Origin: a virus
Reading direction: 5' to 3' (one strand)
Virus record (IMG/VR): IMGVR_UViG_3300033571_011534
Location: 1-64,000 of that record
Length of the DNA stretch: 64,000 nucleotides
Shown: piece after piece, positions 43,033-49,642 of the stretch
Layout of the letters: every line of letters starts with the position of its first letter
Position numbering within the stretch: the stretch's first letter is position 1
Made by a program: the position numbers and the translations under genes
The notes under the pieces: generated by a model
Told to the model about the DNA's origin: nothing
What the model saw: only the letters and a program-made list of their open reading frames with translations
The model's database searches: none

Positions 43033-43062
43033 TTGATAAATGTCGGAGGGTCATGTCATAAT
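43033..43062 (+). promoter_or_regulatory. ATGTC-type promoter K
   Basis: TTGATA, ATGTCGGAGGGT, 5 nt, CATAAT. Confidence 0.75.
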
Positions 43063-43088
43063 AGACCTACCCTAAAGAAAGTAGACAA

Positions 43089-43283
43089 ATGCCCAAATAC
43101 TATGTGAAGATGCGTATTGACTTTGCTGGTGAGCTAGAAGCAGAATCAGCTGAGGCAGCCGAACAACTAGCTTGGACTAGTTGGGGAGACTCTATGGACA
43201 ACGACATAACCTATGATGGTGTTTATGACATTGACGTAGAAGAGATTGAAGATGATGAGGAAGATGAGGAAGAAGATGAATAA
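43089..43283 (+). CDS. Small acidic protein (64 aa)
   Basis: KYYVKMRIDFAGELEAESAEAAEQLAW then a run of Asp/Glu (EIEDDEEDEEEDE) at the end. Member of the strand-helix small-protein group of this operon. Overlaps the next gene by 8 nt. Confidence 0.6.
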   Translation: MPKYYVKMRIDFAGELEAESAEAAEQLAWTSWGDSMDNDITYDGVYDIDVEEIEDDEEDEEEDE

Positions 43284-43389
43284 GCACTTCCGCTGCCAGA
43301 CTACAATTTCTTTTGACCAGGTATCAGATGGATACTATGCACAATGCCCTAGTTGCGATGAAGACCTATTTAGTTTTGAGGTCGTATAA
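43276..43389 (+). CDS. 37-residue zinc peptide
   Basis: HFRCQTTISFDQV ... QCPSCDEDLF: three Cys plus His can form one zinc site. Its stop codon overlaps the ATGTC element of promoter L. Confidence 0.5.
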   Translation: MNKHFRCQTTISFDQVSDGYYAQCPSCDEDLFSFEVV

Positions 43390-43411
43390 TGTCAGAGGGT
43401 AGTGTTATAGT
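43389..43411 (+). promoter_or_regulatory. ATGTC-type promoter L
   Basis: ATGTCAGAGGGT, 5 nt, TATAGT, then 7 nt and an ATG (leaderless). Confidence 0.7.
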
Positions 43412-43418
43412 ATCTACT

Positions 43419-43655
43419 ATGAAAGTATGCCCCAATCATTCAGGTAGTTTTGACTGTACCCCCTTTTGTCGTATCTGTGAGGGAAACCAGGAGTACGAGT
43501 CAAACGGCTACCTACCATGTAACAGATTCGGCCACTGTGGAGAATACATTGAGGAGGACATCTGGCATGAGGAGCTAGGCTTCTGTGTTGAATGTTCTCA
43601 CTTATACTGGGACCAAGAGCTAGACCCATTTACACTAGAGAGGATAGAGCAGTGA
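43419..43655 (+). CDS. Cys-rich zinc-finger protein (78 aa)
   Basis: Eight Cys in paired form (CPNHSGSFDC, FCRIC, CNRFGHC, CVEC), likely two zinc sites. The start is set at the ATG 7 nt after the -10 box; an ATG 30 nt upstream lies inside the promoter element itself and is not credible. Unknown function. Confidence 0.6.
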   Translation: MKVCPNHSGSFDCTPFCRICEGNQEYESNGYLPCNRFGHCGEYIEEDIWHEELGFCVECSHLYWDQELDPFTLERIEQ

Positions 43656-43792
43656 AAGAGTGGACCACCTTTATAAATAAATCTAATAAGAATGAGTTTG
43701 AGACTCTGCTAGCAGACATAATGTCAGAGGCTCTTGCTAAACTAGATACTGTCCCTGATGAAGAACTAGAAAGGCTAATTGACTGTGAGTAA
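43652..43792 (+). CDS. Small acidic protein (46 aa)
   Basis: GTG start overlapping the previous stop (GTGA) after AGAGGATAGA. EWTTFINKSNKNEFETLLAD then LAKLDTVPDEELERLIDCE. Helical, acidic, unknown. Confidence 0.5.
   Translation: MKEWTTFINKSNKNEFETLLADIMSEALAKLDTVPDEELERLIDCE
43731..43753 (+). promoter_or_regulatory. ATGTC-type promoter, intragenic
   Basis: ATGTCAGAGGCT, 5 nt, TAAACT, inside the previous small gene and 31 nt before the next start. The fixed spacing argues for function, but codon coincidence is possible. Confidence 0.4.
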
Positions 43793-43940
43793 AACTTGGC
43801 AAGTAGAATACAACGCTACCTATTGGGTAGAAGCAGAAACAGAAGACGAGGCTATTGAGTTGGCTATTGAATCACACGCTGACCTACCTAACGGAGACTG
43901 GGAAGCACACATTGAGCAGAAGTGGGAGACGAAAGCATAA
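43785..43940 (+). CDS. Hypothetical protein (51 aa)
   Basis: WQVEYNATYWVEAETEDEAIELAIE: strand-helix small-protein fold with W-x-V-E-A-E-T-E-D-E-A signature shared with others nearby, e.g. the protein at 44.9 kb. GTG start, TAATG junction at the end. Confidence 0.55.
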   Translation: MSKTWQVEYNATYWVEAETEDEAIELAIESHADLPNGDWEAHIEQKWETKA

Positions 43941-44098
43941 TGGCTACCAGCGAAATGGAAAAGATTGGATACGAGAATGGTATTAGATTTGCTATTCATT
44001 CCATAGAAAAATCTCTAGACAATCCAGCACTAAACATCTTGACACCAAAGCAGAGTCTTGGTATCCTATTAGCATCACTAAGAATGGAGATTCAGTAA
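43940..44098 (+). CDS. Hypothetical protein (52 aa)
   Basis: Helical (SEMEKIGYENGIRFAIHSIEKSL ... QSLGILLASLRMEIQ). Start and stop overlap neighbours by the TAATG arrangement. Unknown. Confidence 0.55.
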   Translation: MATSEMEKIGYENGIRFAIHSIEKSLDNPALNILTPKQSLGILLASLRMEIQ

Positions 44099-44295
44099 TG
44101 TCCTATGTATTAGAACAAACAAGCTATGTTTCAGAAGACGGAAACTTTGGAACAGGCTACCTACTAACATTCCCCTACAATGCGCTGACTGAAGAGCAGT
44201 GGGAAGTATTGGACATGCTAAACGATAGCTCTAAGATGGAGTATGCCCACGCTATCCTAAATGGACAGGCTGACCTATCGGAGTGGGAAGGCTAA
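44098..44295 (+). CDS. Hypothetical protein (65 aa)
   Basis: YVLEQTSYVSEDGNFGTGYLLTFPYNALTEEQWEVLDML: alpha/beta, acidic; unknown. Coupled to both neighbours. Confidence 0.55.
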   Translation: MSYVLEQTSYVSEDGNFGTGYLLTFPYNALTEEQWEVLDMLNDSSKMEYAHAILNGQADLSEWEG

Positions 44296-44441
44296 TGGCC
44301 AAAGAGGTCTGGAGTGTGTCTGTCTACAAAGAAGGCATAATCGAAATAGACACTGATGAAATGACTATCGAACAGGCGGTAGAGGATTGGGTCTATGACC
44401 TGGAAGTTGACTACGACCTAATTGAAAGAGTGGAAGGCTAG
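44295..44441 (+). CDS. Small acidic protein (48 aa)
   Basis: EVWSVSVYKEGIIEIDTDEM then TIEQAVEDWVYDLEVDYDLIE. Ends the operon that began at 43.1 kb; a GGTCGGGGC motif follows. Confidence 0.55.
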   Translation: MAKEVWSVSVYKEGIIEIDTDEMTIEQAVEDWVYDLEVDYDLIERVEG

Positions 44442-44532
44442 TCCTTCCATTTTTTCGGTCGGGGCTGATCTTTAAATAAAATACTTATAAATAAAAAACC
44501 TTTAAGATCTCATTATTTTTTTTCCCAGATCC

Positions 44533-44561
44533 TTGATAATGTCAGTGGGTAGCAGTATACT
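44533..44561 (+). promoter_or_regulatory. ATGTC-type promoter M
   Basis: TTGATA abutting ATGTCAGTGGGT, 5 nt, TATACT, 6 nt, ATG (leaderless). Confidence 0.7.
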
Positions 44562-44567
44562 ATAGTC

Positions 44568-44954
44568 ATGAAAGTAAAGTTGATTGATCCAGAAAAAGCT
44601 AAAAACGTATTGGGACTAGACAAGGAAGAGCACTGGGTTGCCCCTTCTGTTGTTGTCAACACCCCCAAAGGCCTAGCCGTAGTTTGCTATGAAGGTGTAG
44701 GCTGGTTCGAAAACGAGGGCAAGTACAAGATCCTTGTTGGAGATGAATGGAATGATTGGGTAAAAGAAATCACTAAGGATGAACTTATTAGTATTATTTC
44801 TAATAAGGAAACTACCCTTCATCAGTTAATTGATCCGCACAATGATAGGACTAGATCTAATCTATCGATCTGGGAGAATCAGATTAAGAATACCCCGCAA
44901 AATGTCGTAGGGTTAGGTTATAATGAGGAAAAGAAAGAGGTGGCAAATGCCTGA
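44568..44954 (+). CDS. Hypothetical protein (128 aa)
   Basis: Beta-rich N-terminal half (VVVNTPKGLAVVCYEGVGWFENEGKYKILVGDEWNDWV), helical C-terminus. Leaderless start. Its 3' end carries the next ATGTC promoter. Unknown function. Confidence 0.6.
   Translation: MKVKLIDPEKAKNVLGLDKEEHWVAPSVVVNTPKGLAVVCYEGVGWFENEGKYKILVGDEWNDWVKEITKDELISIISNKETTLHQLIDPHNDRTRSNLSIWENQIKNTPQNVVGLGYNEEKKEVANA
44902..44924 (+). promoter_or_regulatory. ATGTC-type promoter N
   Basis: ATGTCGTAGGGT, 5 nt, TATAAT, within the end of the previous gene. Confidence 0.65.
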
Positions 44955-45126
44955 ATACAAAGTTCAAAGAGAGTACACCAACTGGGAAGAAATTACAGTT
45001 GAGGCAGATTCGGAAGAGCAAGCTTTAGAGATTGCAGAGGACGACGAAGACTTATGGAACTATGCAATTGATGCTAGTTCATATAATTACACAGGTGAGA
45101 CCTGGGTAGGAGAAGCAGATGCCTAA
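44947..45126 (+). CDS. Hypothetical protein (59 aa)
   Basis: YKVQREYTNWEEITVEADSEEQALEIAEDDEDLW: same strand-helix pattern as the 51-residue protein at 43.8 kb, so probably paralogous. AAAGAGGTGG before the chosen ATG; a frame-compatible ATG 24 nt upstream overlaps the promoter. Confidence 0.6.
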   Translation: MPEYKVQREYTNWEEITVEADSEEQALEIAEDDEDLWNYAIDASSYNYTGETWVGEADA

Positions 45127-45223
45127 GCACATGCATTACTTTAGCTATGGAGCCTGCATTCATTGCGGTAAGGCAGTCAACAAAGGCCTTGGCGTAGACC
45201 TGTACAAGGGAAAAAGGGTTTAA
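45119..45223 (+). CDS. 34-residue peptide
   Basis: PKHMHYFSYGACIHCGKAVNKGLG: CIHC with two His could bind zinc. Overlaps the previous gene by 8 nt. Confidence 0.45.
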   Translation: MPKHMHYFSYGACIHCGKAVNKGLGVDLYKGKRV

Positions 45224-45232
45224 GAACCCTCT

Positions 45233-45261
45233 TGACAAAATCCCAGAATCCTGAGATAATA
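45233..45261 (+). promoter_or_regulatory. Plain sigma70-type promoter
   Basis: TTGACA, 17 nt, GATAAT, without the ATGTC element. Confidence 0.7.
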
Positions 45262-45289
45262 GTTTTACCCTAGAGAAAGTATAACCCCA

Positions 45290-45694
45290 ATGGAGAACAC
45301 AAAAGTAGAAGCGCCCTACACAGAGTACCAAGGTTGGAACGAATGGGCAGATAAATACAAGCCTATCAAGAATCACTTACGCAATGACCCAGACGAAACC
45401 ATGTTCGAGACCTATGGCGAAGAGGTTGAGTTTGTATCTAACTATGACAACAAGTATGTCTGGACCTATTTGCAAGGAGACATGTCTGACCTTATTTGTG
45501 CAGGCTATCACTATGTAAATAGATTAGGATACTACATCTCTGAGGTACCGTGGACGAACGAGGATGACTATGTCCTGCTATCAGTAGAAGTAGAATGCAA
45601 ATGCTACGACGAAGATGCATACGACGATGGTGGTTTTGGAAATCCAGAATGCCAAGAATGTGAAGGGTATGGCTATGTCACAAATTATGTATAG
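45290..45694 (+). CDS. Hypothetical protein with DnaJ-type Cys motif (134 aa)
   Basis: The C-terminus holds CKCYDED and CQECEGYGYV, like one CxxCxGxG zinc repeat of DnaJ but incomplete. The rest is acidic and aromatic (FETYGEEVEFVSNYDNKYVWTYLQGDMSDLI). AGAGAAAGTATA ribosome site. Confidence 0.6.
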   Translation: MENTKVEAPYTEYQGWNEWADKYKPIKNHLRNDPDETMFETYGEEVEFVSNYDNKYVWTYLQGDMSDLICAGYHYVNRLGYYISEVPWTNEDDYVLLSVEVECKCYDEDAYDDGGFGNPECQECEGYGYVTNYV

Positions 45695-46046
45695 GAATAA
45701 GAACAGAGACAAGACCAAGGTCGTCTATGACCTAAACATCTTTAAACGTGAGCTATTAAACGACGAAGGTGAATACGAGCACATGGGCCCCTGGTACATT
45801 CATATCTATGAATACGACGGTGGCAATATCGAAGAGGTAGGCGATCCGATTGAGTTGACGTCTGCTGAAGCTGATAGTCTTATTAATAATGACCCATACT
45901 TTCAAAACCATGAGCCAGACCTATGGTACGGCCTGGAGGGATTCATGTTTGAAAAGTGGGATGCATTGCCAGACAGGCTTAAGGCTGTATTTGAATGGTT
46001 ACCCAAGTACAAGGAAGACATGGGGTATGGCCTTGTCAATGATTAA
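45675..46046 (+). CDS. Hypothetical acidic protein (123 aa)
   Basis: VVYDLNIFKRELLNDEGEYEHMGPWYIHIYEYDGGNIEEV then an acidic helical end. The chosen ATG has AAGGG 8 nt before it; overlap with the previous gene is 20 nt. A second ATG four codons later would overlap by 8 nt. Unknown function. Confidence 0.55.
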   Translation: MSQIMYRNKNRDKTKVVYDLNIFKRELLNDEGEYEHMGPWYIHIYEYDGGNIEEVGDPIELTSAEADSLINNDPYFQNHEPDLWYGLEGFMFEKWDALPDRLKAVFEWLPKYKEDMGYGLVND

Positions 46047-46055
46047 ACTAAGATT

Positions 46056-46158
46056 GATGCGTTGAGCCAAGCTCCGCATCATATGGATACGACAGTTAGG
46101 GGTAGCTAGCGTATCCAGGGGGTGTCAGGACTTTTCCTACTTTCAGTCTTGACACCCC
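46056..46158 (+). ncRNA. Three consecutive hairpins, candidate regulatory RNA
   Basis: GATGCG/CGCATC (6 bp), GGATACG/CGTATCC (7 bp) and a 13-bp stem 46,119-46,131/46,146-46,158 with one G-T and a 14-nt loop. The right arm of the last stem contains the TTGACA of the next promoter, so termination and initiation may be coupled. No coding. Confidence 0.45.
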
Positions 46159-46177
46159 AACCAATTTGTGGGATAAT
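46149..46177 (+). promoter_or_regulatory. Promoter overlapping a hairpin
   Basis: TTGACA (in hairpin arm), 17 nt, GATAAT. Confidence 0.65.
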
Positions 46178-46197
46178 GGGCACAGGAGAATAACCAA

Positions 46198-46398
46198 TTG
46201 ACAATGAGTGATGAAGAAAAGGTCGCAGTAAAAATTACTGGACTTCTTTCTGACCATAGGCTAAACTTAGACAGGGTTGGCTTGTATGTGGCAAGAGAAG
46301 AACCAAGTAGCAATTACAGACGACTAATGATTGTGGCAGAAGCCGCTGATGAGGAATGGGAGAGCAGGTATGGCAGACACGACAGCAACAAGCTATGA
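46198..46398 (+). CDS. Hypothetical protein (66 aa)
   Basis: SDEEKVAVKITGLLSDHRLNLDRVGLYVAREEPSSNYRRL: small alpha/beta protein. TTG start after AGGAGAATA; an ATG two codons later is the alternative. Overlaps the next gene by 29 nt. Confidence 0.55.
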   Translation: MTMSDEEKVAVKITGLLSDHRLNLDRVGLYVAREEPSSNYRRLMIVAEAADEEWESRYGRHDSNKL

Positions 46399-46660
46399 GG
46401 CAAAGTGTGAAATCCTTGCTGATGTTTGGATAGAGTATAGAGATGAAGAAGCCTTTCAGGAACTGATGGAGTTTGCTGACTTAGGCTTTCCACTTGCGTA
46501 TGCTGTTCAGGGCGGTATCATAGAGAGCAACGAACGAGTAGAAGAATTAGTAGAGGGAACTTTCACCTTGCTACTTCAGTTGCTCAAAGTTGATGACACT
46601 GGCTTTGACAGTATCACCCAGCTCTTTGACAAATCCGAAGAAGCAAATAAATCAAAATAA
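46370..46660 (+). CDS. Helical hypothetical protein, paralogue pair (copy 1)
   Basis: 96 residues. CEILADVWIEYRDEEAFQELMEFADLGFPLAY ... ELVEGTFTLLLQLLKVDDTGF is clearly shared with the protein at 51.0 kb (EILADLWMNHRDADIF ... GFIEETFTLLLALLEVEDTGF). Start chosen at the ATG after GGGAG. Role unknown; duplication suggests a useful early function. Confidence 0.65.
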   Translation: MADTTATSYEAKCEILADVWIEYRDEEAFQELMEFADLGFPLAYAVQGGIIESNERVEELVEGTFTLLLQLLKVDDTGFDSITQLFDKSEEANKSK

Positions 46661-46705
46661 TTTTTGACCCAGCTTGACATTCGATCAAGACTGTGGTCGG
46701 GGTAT

Positions 46706-46725
46706 GTTATCAAAATGTTATCAAA
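46706..46725 (+). repeat. Tandem GTTATCAAAA/GTTATCAAA
   Basis: Two direct copies 10 nt apart, part of the AT-rich iteron-like family. Confidence 0.6.
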
Positions 46726-46734
46726 CCACTATTG

Positions 46735-46763
46735 ACAAAACCTTTACGATGGACTATAATATT
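46735..46763 (+). promoter_or_regulatory. Consensus promoter
   Basis: TTGACA, 17 nt, TATAAT; the first start codon downstream with a plausible gene is over 140 nt away, so a long leader is expected, containing CGCTGAAAT. Confidence 0.65.
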
Positions 46764-46908
46764 TCCCTGAAATTTGATCGAGGTCTATCCAAACCTCAAA
46801 CCTTATATTGTTTAACATATTACGATCATCTGTAAAAAATCGCTGAAATATTTTACATATAGGTTTGGGTATTTTTGGCAATCTTATCAAACATGATATA
46901 CTTATGCC

Positions 46909-47106
46909 ATGAGTCCAAGACATTTCTATAGAGCATACTATCCAGAAGAAGCCAAGAAGATGGATCAAGCATATGCTGAAGCTGGTGTTATTATTGTAGA
47001 TACTGTTACTAGAGCATTTAAGAGGTTTGTTATTCCTTTCTTTGTACCTGGCCTCAGGGAGACTAATAATACTGACAAAGATAATGCCAAGGGCATCAAA
47101 GAATAA
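46909..47106 (+). CDS. Hypothetical protein (65 aa)
   Basis: SPRHFYRAYYPEEAKKMDQAYAEAGVIIVDTVTRAFKRFVIPFFVPG: helical with a hydrophobic end, possibly membrane-associated. TATACT 6 nt before the ATG (leaderless). Unknown. Confidence 0.55.
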   Translation: MSPRHFYRAYYPEEAKKMDQAYAEAGVIIVDTVTRAFKRFVIPFFVPGLRETNNTDKDNAKGIKE

Positions 47107-47240
47107 CCCCATTCCCCCCTATATAAATAACATTACGAAGAACATAAAAAAATCGCTGAAATCTTTTTCTTTTGGCCAGATTTCATTTAAAATGGTTTAG
47201 TTTTTGATATTTTTATGGCCATATTTTATATAAAAAATGC

Positions 47241-47310
47241 TTGACATTTGACGGATATTATGGTATAAAGGTTTGGCGTTTAAGGGGTGTAAGGGTTTGG
47301 GGTTTGGTAA
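47241..47310 (+). promoter_or_regulatory. Strong promoter with G-rich start, no gene downstream
   Basis: TTGACA, 17 nt, TATAAA, then a G-tract-rich stretch 47,270-47,307 (GG, GG, GGGG, GGG, GGGG, GG) able to form a two-layer quadruplex. The gap 47,107-47,568 holds no credible coding region on either strand, so the product may be an RNA running antisense into the oxygenase gene 3' end. Confidence 0.5.
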
Positions 47311-47568
47311 ATGATTACGAGTTTAAGTTAATATGTGCTCCATTATCCACTATCCTCCATATCACTCCACTTTAACTCTATTAAACTTAATAAACAGTAA
47401 GATCTTTTATCCAAAACATGGTCTCTAAACATGCTCTAAATAGCCACAGAATCGATTTTGAGGGGGGTATACAAACCTTCGTATCTTGGATGTGGGGCTA
47501 TGGGGATATCTGGATATCAGGCTTATTTCTCTATAGTGTTATTGGTTATATAGGGGATGGTGGTTTGA

Positions 47569-48150
47569 TTATTTGATACCGTCGGAGTTTAGGCTATCCC
47601 TAATCTTATGAGCTTCATCAAAGATAGGATCGTCCTGGAGATATCTCATGTGCGAATAGTCTAGGTCTTCATCTATAAACCTAAAGAAAGCCATGGTTAT
47701 AAACTCTCCCTCTTTGAAGGTCTTATGTGGTCTCCAATGAGGATACTCATTTGGGTTAAATATGATAGCTTCGTTGTCTTCCATCTCAAAGACTTCCTTG
47801 TCTACCGCCAGACCCCATGTCGTATTGGACTTGTATTGGTAGTCAATAATTAATCCATTATTGTCCCCATCAAAGTGTGGTGGGAGATTTGGCTGTCCAT
47901 ATTTTGCATCATAGTCGACAAACATAACTCCTATTTGTGGAAGCTTCCTGCCAACAAGTTTTTCGACTCTCTCTTGAATACCCTCTAAAGTGGGCATCGG
48001 CAGTCTTGCCACATACATGAGTCTTCCAAGGACTGGGTCGTGTTTCTTTTCTGATCTATACATCCACTCATCCTCATCAGTAAGGATGTGCTCGATTACT
48101 TCTAGCTCTTCTGGGAGGAGAAAGTTTTTGACCCTGTACACATTGTCCAT
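47569..48150 (-). CDS. Divergent Fe(II)/2-oxoglutarate dioxygenase-like protein
   Basis: 193 residues. H92-x-D94 (PPHFDGD) and distal H138 (YPHWRPH) are present, but at the usual Arg/Lys anchor for 2-oxoglutarate there is E149 (GEFITMAFF), and the core YLNDDYxGGE is replaced by NTTWGLAVDKEVFEM. Either a nearby basic residue substitutes or the enzyme uses another co-substrate. End of a five-gene leftward operon. Confidence 0.65.
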   Translation of the reverse strand: MDNVYRVKNFLLPEELEVIEHILTDEDEWMYRSEKKHDPVLGRLMYVARLPMPTLEGIQERVEKLVGRKLPQIGVMFVDYDAKYGQPNLPPHFDGDNNGLIIDYQYKSNTTWGLAVDKEVFEMEDNEAIIFNPNEYPHWRPHKTFKEGEFITMAFFRFIDEDLDYSHMRYLQDDPIFDEAHKIRDSLNSDGIK

Positions 48151-48182
48151 ATGTTAAATTATACCATTTCTGGACAAGCTCA

Positions 48183-48512
48183 TTAAATATCGTCGTCGAC
48201 TGTATTGTTTAGCTCTATAGGCTTAAGTAGATCCATAGCATGCTTGTACTGGATTGCCTTGTTACCCTGCCCCATGTTAATGGCAGACTCAAACATCATG
48301 TTCAGGACATATTGGATACGAACCTGCTCTGCTTCGATACCAGACTGATACCCATTGCTATACCCTAGCTCATAGTTATAGTCAGCCTCAGAGCTATTCT
48401 CAGATTCAGATTCTTCATATCCAATATCGTAGCCAAGCTCATATCCGTGCTCTTGTCCAGCGTCAAAGATTTCTTTTTCTTCGTCTGTTAGCTCATCGTA
48501 GTTCACTGCCAA
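48183..48512 (-). CDS. Acidic Gly/Tyr-repeat protein (109 aa)
   Basis: Contains repeated G-x-E-x-GY-D/S-x-GY (HGYELGYDIGYEESES, YNYELGYSNGYQSG), then a helical end. Unknown; overlaps the upstream gene by 20 nt. Confidence 0.55.
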   Translation of the reverse strand: MAVNYDELTDEEKEIFDAGQEHGYELGYDIGYEESESENSSEADYNYELGYSNGYQSGIEAEQVRIQYVLNMMFESAINMGQGNKAIQYKHAMDLLKPIELNNTVDDDI

Positions 48513-48723
48513 CCTCCAAGGTTTCCTTTAGGTGTGAAAAGATTGTCTCCTGGTAAATGGGTGTCCTTGTCCTACGAGACTGTTCCTCTAGTTTGTTTAT
48601 TTCATTAAGAACCCTAAGCCTCTCATCCAACCTTGCCTTTTCAACAAAGTCATTGATAGCCTTAACATCTGACTTAGAGGTGCTTGGGTCTAGCACCAAC
48701 ATTCCATGCTCGTACTTAATCAT
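48493..48723 (-). CDS. Coiled-coil hypothetical protein (76 aa)
   Basis: Charged helix (DFVEKARLDERLRVLNEINKLEEQSRRT). Overlaps both neighbours, so part of the leftward operon. Unknown. Confidence 0.55.
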   Translation of the reverse strand: MIKYEHGMLVLDPSTSKSDVKAINDFVEKARLDERLRVLNEINKLEEQSRRTRTPIYQETIFSHLKETLEVGSELR

Positions 48724-48973
48724 TACGCCAAATCTCCACTCCTACGAAAAGGTTAAGAATCTCAAAACTAATGGACCTGTCATAGAAGTTGATTGCAGCT
48801 GCGATACCCCAGTGATCTGTCCTGCCAGCATAGAAGCCTATCGTATCGAAAAGGACTATGCTACGACTAAATCCAAAGGTATTGCTATCAATCCTAATCC
48901 ACTTACGCCTACCTGCCTTTTGCAGGTCTTTGTCTGTATAACCCTCTGCGTGAAGGCTTGCCATCTTAGCCAT
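48716..48973 (-). CDS. Hypothetical protein (85 aa)
   Basis: Mixed alpha/beta; KWIRIDSNTFGFSRSIVLFDTIGFYAGRTDHWG. No family recognised. Overlaps upstream and downstream genes by 8 nt each. Confidence 0.55.
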   Translation of the reverse strand: MAKMASLHAEGYTDKDLQKAGRRKWIRIDSNTFGFSRSIVLFDTIGFYAGRTDHWGIAAAINFYDRSISFEILNLFVGVEIWRND

Positions 48974-49172
48974 TAGATTGCTCCCAGTCTCCCTTGTATG
49001 TGTAGTTCACTCCTAGCTTAGGTAGGTAAACACAAATCTCGTCAGGCTCCAAATACCTTGTGTGCTTGTCAGATGTAATATGAAACATCCAGGTGCCTTC
49101 TGCTACCTCTGTCTCTACATCCATGTCGCTCATTAGATTAATAAACGTGTCACGCTTAGCTGTTACGAACAT
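48966..49172 (-). CDS. Hypothetical protein (68 aa)
   Basis: FVTAKRDTFINLMSDMDVETEVAEGTWMFHITSDKHTRYLEPDEICVYLP. AAAGGG lies before two adjacent ATGs; the second was chosen. First gene of the operon. Confidence 0.55.
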   Translation of the reverse strand: MFVTAKRDTFINLMSDMDVETEVAEGTWMFHITSDKHTRYLEPDEICVYLPKLGVNYTYKGDWEQSNG

Positions 49173-49197
49173 CATACCCTTTGCTCTCAGTAGTACT

Positions 49198-49226
49198 ATT
49201 TTATAGTATTACGAAGACATTGTCAA
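49198..49226 (-). promoter_or_regulatory. Promoter of leftward operon with ATGTC core
   Basis: TTGACA abuts ATGTC, 12 + 5 nt before TAAAAT, so the ATGTC part sits at the same distance from the -10 box as in the rightward family, but AGGGT is not conserved. Confidence 0.6.
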
Positions 49227-49326
49227 TACCCCAGGATGCTAGAGGCTATTGCTATGTAATAGCATACTAATCTCTATAATCCGCCGAACTTTTTGCCGCC
49301 GAACTTAATGCTATAATGTATAAGAT

Positions 49327-49515
49327 ATGACAAGACCACAACATGAATTCGAAGAGCTCGAATCCGCAGTAACCCTTACAGTTTATACAAAGTCTCCAAA
49401 CAAGTGGCTACTGATCGACAGGGAGACTGGTGTTGCCTACCAAGGCTCTGAACATGGACGATGGGATAAGCTTATTCCCAAGATTAAAGAGTCCTCTGAA
49501 AAACCAGGCATATAA
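49327..49515 (+). CDS. Hypothetical protein (62 aa)
   Basis: FEELESAVTLTVYTKSPNKWLLIDRETGVAYQGSEHGRWDKLIPK: small beta-sheet protein. TATAAT 9 nt before the ATG; no ribosome site, so probably leaderless. Unknown. Confidence 0.55.
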   Translation: MTRPQHEFEELESAVTLTVYTKSPNKWLLIDRETGVAYQGSEHGRWDKLIPKIKESSEKPGI

Positions 49516-49522
49516 TAGTTTT

Positions 49523-49642
49523 ATGATTTCTGGTACCTGTAACTCTTGTGGAAAGATAGCCACTGAGCCTGTACGACTTCCTCCAAAAGGAATCGTCCCT
49601 AGGACTCCACAGAAATGTTACGATTGCTCAAAAAAGAACTAA
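49523..49642 (+). CDS. 39-residue zinc peptide
   Basis: GTCNSCGKIATEPVRLP ... KCYDC: a four-Cys ribbon. TATAAT then 6 nt and ATG (leaderless). Converges with the next gene, stops overlapping as CTAA. Confidence 0.55.
   Translation: MISGTCNSCGKIATEPVRLPPKGIVPRTPQKCYDCSKKN

Noticed and set aside
43389-43418. N-terminal extension of the Cys-rich protein starting at the ATG of the ATGTC element.
   Set aside because: That ATG is inside the promoter element upstream of the -10 box, so it would not be transcribed from this promoter.
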